In this document: positions 53,055 to 61,275 of the stretch, one piece after another
Numbering within the stretch: position 1 is the stretch's first letter
Layout of the letters: each line of letters opens with the position of its first letter
DNA from: CAWIVJ01 sp963839525
GTDB taxonomy: Bacteria > Cyanobacteriota > Vampirovibrionia > Gastranaerophilales > Gastranaerophilaceae
DNA length: 64,000 nt
Reading direction: 5' to 3'
NCBI GenBank assembly: GCA_963839525.1
Contig: CAWIVJ010000007.1
Coordinates: forward strand, 310,001-374,000
Translations under genes and position numbers: made by a program
Notes under the pieces: model-generated
Database searches by the model: none
Seen by the model: the letters and a program-made list of their open reading frames with translations, nothing else
Told to the model about the DNA's origin: nothing

Positions 53055-53498
53055 TTATAAACTTTCTATAACTTCGTCAACATGTCCGGGAACATTAACG
53101 TTTTTCCAAGCTTTTGTAATTAATCCGTCTTTAATTATGAAAGTTGAACGATCTACGCTCATGTATTTTCTGCCTTCTTTGACCTTTTCATGATCGATGC
53201 CTAATCTTTTAGCAAGTTTATTTTCAGGATCGGAAAGCAGTGGAAAATTCAAATTATTTTCCTGCAAAAATTTCTTATGACTTTCAATACTGTCAGGACT
53301 CACTCCTATAACGGTTGCCTCTTTACTTAATTTATTAAGTTTATCTCTAAAATCACGTGCTTCTTGAGTGCATCCCGGCGTTTTATCTTTAGGGTAAAAA
53401 TAAAGAACAAGCTTTTTACTAAGATCTGAAAGAGAAAATTCTTTCTCCTCACCTTTTGCATCAATACCTTTAAGTTTAATATCTCCGAATACATTCAT
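53055..53498 (-). CDS. bcp: Thiol peroxidase of the Bcp/PrxQ type
   Basis: 147-residue peroxiredoxin that reduces peroxides. YPKDKTPGCTQEARDFRD holds the peroxidatic Cys (about residue 43), and the Arg-containing SVDRSTFII block is present. The resolving Cys common five residues downstream in PrxQ is Ala here and the protein has only one Cys, so it must be a 1-Cys form needing an outside thiol such as TrxA. GAGG before the ATG. First gene of a pair with nadE. Confidence 0.94.
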   Translation of the reverse strand: MNVFGDIKLKGIDAKGEEKEFSLSDLSKKLVLYFYPKDKTPGCTQEARDFRDKLNKLSKEATVIGVSPDSIESHKKFLQENNLNFPLLSDPENKLAKRLGIDHEKVKEGRKYMSVDRSTFIIKDGLITKAWKNVNVPGHVDEVIESL

Positions 53499-53627
53499 AA
53501 AATATACCTCTTCTTTTTTGATTATACCCTAAAAATTATTTTAGTATTTAAAAAAAAATTCAATACCTAAGTGGGGAGATTAAAAATTTAAGATTTAATG
53601 CAGCGTTGGGGTTCGCTTTCACTTTGA

Positions 53628-53795
53628 GCAGTTTTACCGGATCTCATAAAAAGCAATAACGGAATTATATCTAAATTGGATTTACTGCAGCAGAAAGAGA
53701 CTTTGCTTGTTATGAAAAAAATGCTTGTGGCAAGCAAGACAGATTGTTATATTGATCAAATAAGCTTGTACAAAGCTGTTGGCGGAAAATTATAA
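53628..53795 (+). pseudogene. C-terminal remnant of a TolC/NodT-type outer-membrane efflux protein
   Basis: One open frame reads SNNGIISKLDLLQQKETLL, then VMKKMLVASKTDCYIDQIS, then LYKAVGGKL and a stop. This matches the very end of RND-type outer-membrane channels (Y-x-x-G-x-x-x-x-L-D-V-L-x-A-Q-x-x-L ... Y-x-x-L-x-x-L-Y-K-A-L-G-G). Everything upstream of about 53628 is lost. It lies in the 414-base gap after bcp; the rest of the gap is AT-rich and holds nothing else that I recognise apart from the hairpin below. Confidence 0.72.
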
Positions 53796-53826
53796 AATAA
53801 AAAGAAAATATTTTTAGATTTATTGT

Positions 53827-53869
53827 AAAAAATATTTTACAAAAGGAGTTTTTTTGTAAAATATTTTTT
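53827..53869 (+). terminator. AT-rich hairpin before the phosphoesterase gene
   Basis: AAAAAATATTTTACAAAA (53827-53844) and its exact complement (53852-53869) form an 18-bp stem with a GGAGTTT loop and a T-run. It may be the old terminator of the lost efflux gene, or a control element in the leader of the next gene, whose AGGAGGG lies just behind. Confidence 0.5.
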
Positions 53870-53912
53870 TTAGGAGGGTTTAAATACTCGGATAGATTAT
53901 TAGGATTTAAAA

Positions 53913-55418
53913 ATGGTAAATTCTGTTTCACAAACATCAATAACTCCAAAAACGACAAAAACAAGCATATTTTATGTAAATGATTTGCATTCTAATTTAA
54001 AAAATATAGAAAAGTTAAAAAGTGCTTCTGATCAATTTGACGCATTTGTTCCTTCTGAAAAAACAGATAAATTAAAATTTTCGGCAGGAGATATAGGTGT
54101 CGGCAGAGATGCTTCATTTAATAAACTCTCTGTAGCCTTTCAAAATTCAACCGGAATAATGGCAAGTGCAGCGGGTAACCATGAATTTGATTTAAGCAAA
54201 AAAGATTTGGCAGAAGTGCTGAAAGAATCTAAATATAAATTTTTAGGATTGAATGTTGATATTCCACAAAATAATGAAATAAATAAAGAATTAAAAAAAG
54301 ATTTAATTAGGTCATATATTCAGGAACAAAACGGTGAAAAATATGGTGTAATCGGCATGTTGCCATTTGATTTTATGTTCCATCTTTCAGACCCGGATGA
54401 ATATAGAGATTTTAAAATTTTAGCTATTGAAAAAACAATTCCGCTTTTGCAGGCAGAAATTGATAAGCTTGAAGAACAGGGAGTGAACAAAATAATATTA
54501 CTCTCTCATGCGGGTTATAGTGCAGATGTCGAGCTCGCAAAGTCTGTTGAAGGTATTGACGTAATATTGGGAGGACATACCCACGATTTATTGAAAGGGA
54601 TAGAAGAGGGTAAGAATTTATTTTATTCAAAGAAAACAGGAGAACCTACAATAATAACTCAAGCCGGTAAAAATGGAGATCATTTCGGAATATTAAATTT
54701 AGAATTTAATGATAAAGGAGTTATTACAAACGCACAAAATAATATCGGCGAAACAGAGAAATTTTCAAGAAGTTCTATTATGAAGTATTTTACGGATAAG
54801 ATTCTGGGTAAACCTCAAGTTGTTGGAACTATAAAATTTGCACCAAAGCATAAGCATACTTTAATAGCCGAAAATCCAACTGCAAATTTTCTTGCAGATG
54901 CTGTAAAAAATGAAATAGGAGTTGATATTGTTATGATAAACTCCGGTAACATTCGTGGAAATATAGAAGAAGGACCTTTAACAACCCGTGATTTAAAGAT
55001 AATAACTCCTTTTGATAATAATTTATGGATACTCAAATTAACAGAAAAAGATTTGGTTGATGCTATTAAAGTTGGCGCAAAGTCGTTAACAAATGAAGAA
55101 TATTTCCCCGGAATACTGCAATTTTCAGGATTAAAATATACTCTGTCCCGATCGGGTGAAGTTAAAGGAGCTATTTTTATTGATAAAGACGGAAAAGAAA
55201 TACCGATAGATGTTCAGAATCCTAATCCTTTTAAGACTTATAGGGTTGCAATAGATGATTTTATTGCGAAAGGAGGATGTGAATATCTTTCAAGGGCTTC
55301 TGATAATATAGAAAAGAAATTTGATTTTGATAAAAATAAACTAATTGTAGATTATTTGCAAAAACTAAACGCTCCGGTTGAAATAAGTACAGAGAAAAGA
55401 ATCACTTTTGTTAATTAA
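53913..55418 (+). CDS. 5'-nucleotidase / metallophosphoesterase (UshA-like)
   Basis: 501 residues. The N-terminal metallophosphoesterase domain has all metal ligands: YVNDLHSN, FSAGDIGVG, AAGNHEFDLS, LSHAGYSAD and GGHTHDLL. The C-terminal 5'-nucleotidase domain (about 310-490) includes MINSGNIRGNIEEGPLT. UshA relatives split nucleotides or cyclic nucleotides, usually in the periplasm, but no signal peptide is seen here; the protein begins with a Ser/Thr/Lys-rich stretch. It may act in the cytoplasm or leave by an unknown route. A terminator follows. Confidence 0.9.
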   Translation: MVNSVSQTSITPKTTKTSIFYVNDLHSNLKNIEKLKSASDQFDAFVPSEKTDKLKFSAGDIGVGRDASFNKLSVAFQNSTGIMASAAGNHEFDLSKKDLAEVLKESKYKFLGLNVDIPQNNEINKELKKDLIRSYIQEQNGEKYGVIGMLPFDFMFHLSDPDEYRDFKILAIEKTIPLLQAEIDKLEEQGVNKIILLSHAGYSADVELAKSVEGIDVILGGHTHDLLKGIEEGKNLFYSKKTGEPTIITQAGKNGDHFGILNLEFNDKGVITNAQNNIGETEKFSRSSIMKYFTDKILGKPQVVGTIKFAPKHKHTLIAENPTANFLADAVKNEIGVDIVMINSGNIRGNIEEGPLTTRDLKIITPFDNNLWILKLTEKDLVDAIKVGAKSLTNEEYFPGILQFSGLKYTLSRSGEVKGAIFIDKDGKEIPIDVQNPNPFKTYRVAIDDFIAKGGCEYLSRASDNIEKKFDFDKNKLIVDYLQKLNAPVEISTEKRITFVN

Positions 55419-55430
55419 AGGATAATTCAG

Positions 55431-55459
55431 GCGTCTTTGCAAAGCAAAGACGCCTTTTC
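55431..55459 (+). terminator. Terminator of the phosphoesterase gene
   Basis: GGCGTCTTTGC and GCAAAGACGCC pair over 11 bases around AAA, then TTTTCGTTTTT. Confidence 0.88.
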
Positions 55460-55585
55460 GTTTTTAATCTTTTTGACTTTTAATAAAAAATACTTAAATA
55501 AGAATTGTAGAACAATTCATACATTTAGATGTGTAAAAAATTGGCTTAAGGTTCCATAATAAATGTGTGAAAGTGTAGTTTAACC

Positions 55586-56092
55586 ATGCCTTTTATTTAC
55601 CGATTACAAAAAATACTTGATTTCAGAATTCGCAAAAAGGAAGAACAGCTTTTAGTTGTTCAAAGAGCTCAACAAGAGTTGACAAATGCAGAAAATGATA
55701 TTAAACAAAATGATAATGAAATCGGACTGACAAAACAAAACCAAAGACAAGCAGATAGTTTAATGATGGAAACTTATGACAAATACTTGCATCATCTTTG
55801 GGAAAAAGGCAAAATGCTTGAAGAAATAAGACAAGAGAAAGAAAGAATACTTCAAGAAGAAATTCAAAAATTGCTTGAACTGGAAAAAGGTGTAAAAGTA
55901 CTGGAAAAACATAAGGAAAAAATTAAAGAAATTTACCTTGAAGAAGAAAAAAAAGCAGAATTAAAAATGCTTTCAGAAATAGGTGTTCAAAGACATTTTC
56001 AACAATCCCGACAAAAACTTGAGGATGAAGAAAAAGAGATACTTAAACAAATTAATCAGGCAGAAATGAAAATAATGGAAGGTGAAATATAA
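55586..56092 (+). CDS. fliJ: Flagellar export protein FliJ
   Basis: 168 residues, almost wholly helical coiled coil. FIYRLQKILDFRIRKKEEQL at the N-terminus is the FliJ signature. FliJ is the stalk of the flagellar type III export ATPase FliI and helps chaperone escort. It begins a tight flagellar operon: the next ATG follows the stop with no gap. fliI, which often precedes fliJ, is not here. Confidence 0.85.
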   Translation: MPFIYRLQKILDFRIRKKEEQLLVVQRAQQELTNAENDIKQNDNEIGLTKQNQRQADSLMMETYDKYLHHLWEKGKMLEEIRQEKERILQEEIQKLLELEKGVKVLEKHKEKIKEIYLEEEKKAELKMLSEIGVQRHFQQSRQKLEDEEKEILKQINQAEMKIMEGEI

Positions 56093-56926
56093 ATGAACGT
56101 TGAATCAACAACTGTAACAGCAACAAAATCTTCAAAAACAGAAACATCTTCAAGCGCACAGAAAAAAGATTGTGAAGCAACTTTTAAAGATGAATTTGAA
56201 GCTGTAAAAACTCAAGAAAATAAAAAAACTGAAGAAGCAAAAAAAGTTGAATCAGAAAAAGCTCAAAGTACTCAAAAAAATGCAGAAGAAGCCTCTAAAG
56301 AATCGGCAAAAGAGAAAGATAAACCAAATAATAATAATGAAAATGCAAAAATTTCAAATTCTTTAGCTGAATTAAATTCTAAAATAGCAGCTATAAAAAA
56401 TATTAAAAATGTTTCAAGCATACATCATACTGAAGGAAAAGCAGATGACTCATTATTTACTAAAAAGGATTACTGCCAGACAATAAAAATGGATAATAAT
56501 GATATATCTTTCTTTTTGAATTTGGTAGAAAATCGTCAAATGTTAGCACAAATTGGTCAAGTGAATAATTTTAACCCTTCAAATACTTTGTTTACGGATG
56601 TTAAGTCAGAAGCAACACAATCAACAATTCAAGTTTCTGCAACATTATTGGATGCAATAAATCAATCTGCTAAAACTAACAAACCTTTCAGAATAGATTT
56701 TGATAAAGATATTGCAGTTATCATGAAAGTTGATAAAGAAGGTGTACTCAGTGCAAGCTTCATTCCGGGAAGCGCTGCGGTTGAAGCCTACTTGAAAAAT
56801 AATATTGCAGGTTTAAGACAAAATTTTGATAATCAAAATTTGCCTTATAATGAATTATCTTACAGAAACAATGAAAAACAAGAACAACAAAACCAATCTA
56901 AAAAAAAGGAGAATAACGATGAATGA
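56093..56926 (+). CDS. fliK: FliK-like flagellar hook-length control protein
   Basis: 277 residues. The first half is a low-complexity Lys/Glu/Ser/Asn-rich region, as in FliK. The last 110 residues resemble the FliK C-terminal domain: FDKDIAVIMKVDKEGVLSAS, then IPGSAAVEAYLKNNIAGLRQ and LPYNELSYR. FliK measures hook length and switches export to filament proteins. The placement between fliJ and a hook/rod gene supports the call; sequence similarity alone is weak. Confidence 0.72.
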   Translation: MNVESTTVTATKSSKTETSSSAQKKDCEATFKDEFEAVKTQENKKTEEAKKVESEKAQSTQKNAEEASKESAKEKDKPNNNNENAKISNSLAELNSKIAAIKNIKNVSSIHHTEGKADDSLFTKKDYCQTIKMDNNDISFFLNLVENRQMLAQIGQVNNFNPSNTLFTDVKSEATQSTIQVSATLLDAINQSAKTNKPFRIDFDKDIAVIMKVDKEGVLSASFIPGSAAVEAYLKNNIAGLRQNFDNQNLPYNELSYRNNEKQEQQNQSKKKENNDE

Positions 56927-57755
56927 TTCATTTATAACAGCTCTTAATACTCAAAAAGCAACTATTAACTGGATGGATGTACTTGCTGATAATTTAGCTA
57001 ATATTTATACCCCGGGTTTTAAAGAAACTCAGGTTAATTTTTCGACTTTTTTAGGCGGAGCAATACTTGATAATCCAAACAAGAAATTTAGTCAGGGTAA
57101 ATCTACTCCTGGAACTTCAAATTCTAATTTATTTTTAGAAGGTCAAGGATTTTTCCTTGTTAAAAATTCTGAAGGAAGAAGTATTTACACACGACTTGGC
57201 GAATTTACTTTTGATAAGGAAGGTGTTTATAAAAATAAAGATGGATACAAGGTTCAGGGATATATTTTAAATGATAAAGGTGAAATTATGCAAGGTACAA
57301 AAACAGTTGATGCTGATTTGTACCAACAGACCTCTTTAAAAGGTGGAGCAATGAATATTCCTACAACGAATGTTAAATTGTGGATTGATCCTAATAACGG
57401 AAAATATTTAGGCAAATATGATGATTATGAAATTAAAGAAGATGGAATTTTATATGGAAAAGCCGACAAAGGACAAACAAAAGTTCCGCTATACAAAATA
57501 GCAAATATGAATTTCCATAATTCTGCAGGATTATATGAAATTAAAGAAGGTCAATTTATTGAAACAGAAGATTCAGGATCTCCGGTAATGGGCAGAGGCG
57601 AAATTCGTTCAGGATTGCTTGAACTATCAAATGTAGGTTTTAAAGATAATATTATGAGCTTCCAACAGGCAAAAGTTCAAATGGAACTGACAAACAAACT
57701 TATTACGTCAAATAAACAGCTTTTGGAAGAAACATTAAAGCTGGTTGGATCATAA
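56919..57755 (+). CDS. Flagellar hook/basal-body rod protein (FlgE/FlgF/FlgG family)
   Basis: 278 residues. The N-terminal rod helix ALNTQKATINWMDVLADNLA and NIYTPGFKE, the middle block LFLEGQGFFLVK with YTRLGEFTFDKEGVY, and the C-terminal LLELSNVGFKDNIMSF are those of axial flagellar proteins. Its length is closest to FlgF/FlgG, while context behind fliK fits FlgE; I leave the exact name open. Start at ATG 56919 with AAGGAG upstream, overlapping fliK by 8 bases; an upstream frame extension to 56826 has no support. A terminator closes the operon. Confidence 0.87.
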   Translation: MNDSFITALNTQKATINWMDVLADNLANIYTPGFKETQVNFSTFLGGAILDNPNKKFSQGKSTPGTSNSNLFLEGQGFFLVKNSEGRSIYTRLGEFTFDKEGVYKNKDGYKVQGYILNDKGEIMQGTKTVDADLYQQTSLKGGAMNIPTTNVKLWIDPNNGKYLGKYDDYEIKEDGILYGKADKGQTKVPLYKIANMNFHNSAGLYEIKEGQFIETEDSGSPVMGRGEIRSGLLELSNVGFKDNIMSFQQAKVQMELTNKLITSNKQLLEETLKLVGS

Positions 57756-57811
57756 GAAGAGAATTATTATATTAGAGATTTTTCACTCACAAACTCCATT
57801 TTCAAGAAATT

Positions 57812-57836
57812 AAGGGACCACTTAAGTCCCTTTTTT
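57812..57836 (+). terminator. Terminator of the flagellar operon
   Basis: AAGGGAC and GTCCCTT form a 7-bp stem around a 7-base loop, followed by TTTT. Confidence 0.75.
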
Positions 57837-57845
57837 ATTGCTTTG

Positions 57846-57854
57846 TGATAAAAT
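57846..57854 (+). promoter_or_regulatory. Extended -10 promoter, leaderless start of the pilin gene
   Basis: TGATAAAAT ends 6 bases before the ATG at 57861. Confidence 0.5.
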
Positions 57855-57860
57855 CTTATT

Positions 57861-58034
57861 ATGAAAAAGGCGCAAAATTTACTTGAATACATTTTAATTT
57901 TTGCCATGATTGCAATAGCAGCATACGGCTTTGTATTTAAACTTGATTTAAAAAAAATTAAAAATTATGTTTTTATGAGGCCTGCTGATTCGATGGATTC
58001 TACGAAAATAAAAATAGAGGCAATGACAGAATGA
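57861..58034 (+). CDS. Small Flp-like (class III / type IVb) pilin candidate
   Basis: 57 residues. A short basic leader KKA is followed by QNLLEYILIFAMIAIAAYGF: cleavage after Ala would leave Glu at position +5 and a hydrophobic helix, the hallmark of type IV pilin-like proteins with short Flp-type leaders. A short polar tail follows (RPADSMDSTKIKIEAMTE). It would be cut by the prepilin peptidase at 30879 and assemble into a thin pilus or pseudopilus. Its stop overlaps the ATG of the dehydrogenase by four bases. No tad or pil assembly genes lie in the window. Confidence 0.65.
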   Translation: MKKAQNLLEYILIFAMIAIAAYGFVFKLDLKKIKNYVFMRPADSMDSTKIKIEAMTE

Positions 58035-59008
58035 AAATAGCCGCAGTAAAAGGAGACAGAATTATTATAGAAGAGGCGCCAAAGCCATTAATTAATGGCT
58101 TTGGCGCCATAATAAAAACATTAGGCTGCGGTTTATGCGGCTCTGATATTGTTAAATTAAGACAAAAGCTTGTTAAGGACGGAACTGTACTTGGGCATGA
58201 AATTGTCGGCGAAATTATTGAAATTAATTCAAAAACCGGTTTTAAAATTGGCGATAAAATTGTAAGCTCTCACCATATTCCTTGTTTTAATTGTGATTAT
58301 TGCAGTAACGAAAATTATTCAATGTGTGAACATTTTAAAGAAACAAATATAATTCCCGGTGGCTTTAGTGAATACATTTATCTTTCGGAAGAGCATTTAA
58401 AAAATGTCGCGTTTAAAATCCCTGAAAACTTGAGAGAAATAGAAGCTTCTTTTTATGAACCATTGGGTTGCTGCATTAGGGCAATAAAAAGAGCAGGCAA
58501 ATGTATCGGAAAAAATGAAAAAGCTTTAGTTATCGGATTAGGTTCAATAGGCATTTTGATGGGACAAGCATTGAACGCTTATGGAATAGAAGCTTTTGGA
58601 TGTGATATTATTCAGGAAAGAATTGATTTAGGGAATAAATATAAAATTAAAAGTTTTAATTCAGCAGATATTAAAGCATTAAGTGTCGATGCTGTGTTTA
58701 TGACTTCCGGTGCTGATGCTGCTATTGATTTAGCTTTAAAAAATGTTAGAGACGGTGGAAAAATTATTGTATTTTCAAGTACTCCAAAAAATTTCGGTTA
58801 TGCAAATAACGAAATTTATTATAGAGAATTAACTGTGATGGGAAGCTACTCACCTTCTCCTGCAGATTTAAAAGAAGCAATGAATTTACTTGAAAGTAAA
58901 AAAGTTAATGTAAGTAACCTTTCAACAATTTATGATTTTAAAGATATAGAAAAGGCTTTTCATGATACAATTAGTAGTAAAATACTAAAAGCGTACATAA
59001 AAATATAA
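58031..59008 (+). CDS. Zinc-dependent MDR alcohol dehydrogenase, copy 1
   Basis: 325 residues of the medium-chain dehydrogenase family. Catalytic zinc ligands are in GCGLCGSD and LGHEIVGEI. The structural zinc site is CFNCDYCSNENYSMC (four Cys). The nucleotide fold has VIGLGSIGILMGQAL. The substrate is unknown; sorbitol, threonine and similar dehydrogenases are relatives. It overlaps the pilin-like gene by ATGA and is followed 12 bases later by a second MDR gene. A perfect 34-base palindrome lies at codons 15-26 (EAPKPLINGFGA). Confidence 0.9.
   Translation: MKIAAVKGDRIIIEEAPKPLINGFGAIIKTLGCGLCGSDIVKLRQKLVKDGTVLGHEIVGEIIEINSKTGFKIGDKIVSSHHIPCFNCDYCSNENYSMCEHFKETNIIPGGFSEYIYLSEEHLKNVAFKIPENLREIEASFYEPLGCCIRAIKRAGKCIGKNEKALVIGLGSIGILMGQALNAYGIEAFGCDIIQERIDLGNKYKIKSFNSADIKALSVDAVFMTSGADAAIDLALKNVRDGGKIIVFSSTPKNFGYANNEIYYRELTVMGSYSPSPADLKEAMNLLESKKVNVSNLSTIYDFKDIEKAFHDTISSKILKAYIKI
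58075..58108. repeat. Perfect 34-base palindrome inside the first MDR gene
   Basis: GGCGCCAAAGCCATTAA (58075-58091) is followed without any spacer by its exact complement (58092-58108). It lies 45 bases downstream of the start codon, where a hairpin would hinder early translation. Confidence 0.93.
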
Positions 59009-59020
59009 AAAGTTATAATA

Positions 59021-60058
59021 ATGAAAATGAAATCAATACAATACTGGGGACCGGGTGACATCCGTTTTGAAGAGGTTAGTGTAAAGCCTCCTCAAAGTGG
59101 CGAAGTTTTAGTTAAAGTAGAGTCGGCTTTGACCTGCGGAACCGATGTTAAAACTTATCGCAGAGGACACCCCGTTTTAATAAAAAAAATTCCATCGGGA
59201 TTCGGGCATGAATTTTCAGGAGTTGTTTCAGAATTAGGCAAAAACGTTGAAGGTTTTGAAGTGGGTGATAGAGTAGTCGCTGCAAATTCTGCACCTTGCG
59301 GAAACTGTTTTTTTTGCAGAAAAGAAGAATATAATTTATGCGAAAATCTTGATTTATTAAATGGTGCTTATGCTGAATATATAACTATTCCTGCCAGAAT
59401 TGTAGAGAAAAACATGCTTAAACTACCTGATGATTTAAGTTTTGACAAGGCTGCTTTTTGTGAACCTCTGGCAAACGTTGTTCACGGTGTTGAAAGAACA
59501 GAAATCAAACCCGAGCAAACAGTTGGAATTATTGGAATAGGTCCTATCGGACTTATGTTTGCAAAACTTGCGAAACTAAAAGGAGCAAAGGTTATCGCGG
59601 CAGGCCGAAACCCGATTAAATTAAAACTCGCAGAAGAATTTGCCGATGCAGATGAAATAGTTGATTTAAAAAAATACCCTAATCCCGAAAAAATATTTCT
59701 TTCTTTTACAGAAGAAAAAAAAGGGCTTGATGTTGCAGTAGAATGTGTAGGCTTGCCTTCAATTTGGGAAAGAATGTTTTCGCTTGTAAGACCGGGCGGA
59801 ACAGTTCATTTCTTTGGCGGTTGCAAATCCGGTTCTACAGTCACTTTTGATACAACAAGAATGCATTATGGCGATATTAAAATGATAAGTGTTTTTCACC
59901 ATACTCCAAAATATTTCAGACAGGCACTTGACCTCATTGCATCAGGTCAAGTGCCTGTTGAAAAACTTATAACAGGCAAAATAGGGCTTCAGGATGTCCA
60001 GTCAGCTCTGGAAAGACATATTGAAGGAACTGCAATTAAGTTTTTGGTAAAACCATAA
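59021..60058 (+). CDS. Zinc-dependent MDR alcohol dehydrogenase, copy 2
   Basis: 345 residues. Catalytic zinc ligands are in TCGTDVKTY and FGHEFSGVV; the structural site is CGNCFFCRKEEYNLC; the cofactor fold is GIIGIGPIGLMFAKLAK. Only about as similar to the gene upstream as family members are in general, so not a recent duplicate. Both probably act in one pathway on sugar alcohols, amino alcohols or similar. A perfect 15-bp inverted repeat lies near the 3' end. Convergent with the glycosyltransferase pair, with only five bases between. Confidence 0.9.
   Translation: MKMKSIQYWGPGDIRFEEVSVKPPQSGEVLVKVESALTCGTDVKTYRRGHPVLIKKIPSGFGHEFSGVVSELGKNVEGFEVGDRVVAANSAPCGNCFFCRKEEYNLCENLDLLNGAYAEYITIPARIVEKNMLKLPDDLSFDKAAFCEPLANVVHGVERTEIKPEQTVGIIGIGPIGLMFAKLAKLKGAKVIAAGRNPIKLKLAEEFADADEIVDLKKYPNPEKIFLSFTEEKKGLDVAVECVGLPSIWERMFSLVRPGGTVHFFGGCKSGSTVTFDTTRMHYGDIKMISVFHHTPKYFRQALDLIASGQVPVEKLITGKIGLQDVQSALERHIEGTAIKFLVKP
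59920..59958. repeat. Perfect 15-bp inverted repeat inside the second MDR gene
   Basis: ACAGGCACTTGACCT (59920-59934) and its exact complement (59944-59958) enclose nine bases. It encodes the normal family block ALDLIASGQVPVEKLI. Confidence 0.88.
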
Positions 60059-60063
60059 TTTTT

Positions 60064-61272
60064 TTATTTTTTTATTAAACTCTGGATATATTGTATCTGT
60101 TTTACTAACATGTCTTTTAAGTCATAGTTATCTATGATTGTTTGTCTTGCGTTTTTCCTGATTTCTTGCATTTTATCTTTGTTATTCAATGCATATTCTA
60201 CCTTTTCTACAAGCTGATTAACGTTGTAAAAATCTACTAAAAGCCCGTTGTAATTATCTTTTATGACTTCAAGCACCGGCGATGTGTTTGATGAAATCAG
60301 GCAACAACCCGCAGACATTGCATCCAAGACGGACCAGGAGAGTACAAAAGGATAAGTTAAATAAACATGTACAGAGGAAATCTGCAGGAGTTTTACATAT
60401 TCGTTAAAAGTTAATCCGCCTATAAAATGAACTTTGCTCATATCAAGTTTTAACTTTTTTAGCATAAGTTCCTTATAGGTTCCTTTTTTGAGCGGTTCTC
60501 CATAACAAACCCTATCTTCACCGCCTATAATAAAATGAGCATTAGGTCTTTTTTTCTGAAGTTTTTCAACAGCTTCCATAAATTGCGGGAAGCCTCTAAA
60601 AGGTTCCATACCTCTTGTTGCATATGTTATAACTTCGTCTTTTGCACTCAGTTCAAGATTTTTATCTTTTATAATAAATTTTGCGTTTTCATCAGGGCTG
60701 CAAACATTTGTATCAACCCCGTCATGAATTACTTTGATTTTATCATGAAATTCTTTAGGATATTGTTGTTTCTGCCATTGAGTCGGTGAAATTCCTGCAT
60801 CGCAAGAATATAAATCTATAAGTCTTCTTGCATTATTAAATCTGATTTGTTCTCTATAACTTAAGGAAGGACTATTTCCGTCAAATCCAATAGCTGCACC
60901 ATCCGCATTATCGAACCATTCAAAATAACAAAGAAGCGGAACATCAGGAAAAACATCTTTCATAAACATTGTTGAACCCCATGAATGTCCGTAAATAATA
61001 TCCGGCTTAATCCCGCGCTTTTTTATAGCTAAAGCCAAATCAGCAGCTGCTTGTCCGTGTAAAACAGCTTTTTCATAATCTTGAGTATATAAATTATTTC
61101 CGCTTGAAATTTTTTCCGGAAGCTTATAGACAAGTTTATTAATTCCTGCTATTGTTTCAATCTTATCTTCAGCAGTTATAAACATAACGACATTAGCAGG
61201 ATTTTGCGCCAGCACAGGCGCTATATATTTAAAATGTCCGGGAAAATCCCTATGTATAAATAAAATATTCAT
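60064..61272 (-). CDS. GT4-type glycosyltransferase, paralogue B
   Basis: 402 residues, starting MNILFIHRDFPGHFKYIAP. It shares long blocks with paralogues A and C: DIIYGHSWGSTMFMKDVF, HDGVDTNVCSPDENAKF, YATRGMEPFRGFPQFM, HFIIGGEDRVCYG and NYNGLLVDFYNVNQLVEKVE. GT-B fold, nucleotide-sugar dependent; the acceptor is unknown, probably an envelope glycan. It follows paralogue C by three bases in one transcript. Confidence 0.87.
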   Translation of the reverse strand: MNILFIHRDFPGHFKYIAPVLAQNPANVVMFITAEDKIETIAGINKLVYKLPEKISSGNNLYTQDYEKAVLHGQAAADLALAIKKRGIKPDIIYGHSWGSTMFMKDVFPDVPLLCYFEWFDNADGAAIGFDGNSPSLSYREQIRFNNARRLIDLYSCDAGISPTQWQKQQYPKEFHDKIKVIHDGVDTNVCSPDENAKFIIKDKNLELSAKDEVITYATRGMEPFRGFPQFMEAVEKLQKKRPNAHFIIGGEDRVCYGEPLKKGTYKELMLKKLKLDMSKVHFIGGLTFNEYVKLLQISSVHVYLTYPFVLSWSVLDAMSAGCCLISSNTSPVLEVIKDNYNGLLVDFYNVNQLVEKVEYALNNKDKMQEIRKNARQTIIDNYDLKDMLVKQIQYIQSLIKK

Positions 61273-61275
61273 AAA

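Noticed and set aside
55490..55585. Possible sigma-28 or sigma-54 promoter in front of fliJ
   Set aside because: TTGGCTTAAGG and CCATAATAA are suggestive, but neither the -35/-10 of sigma-28 nor the GG/GC spacing of sigma-54 fits.
56826..56918. 31-codon N-terminal extension of the flagellar hook/rod gene
   Set aside because: The family sequence begins at the ATG 56919, which has its own AAGGAG; the extension lies wholly inside fliK.
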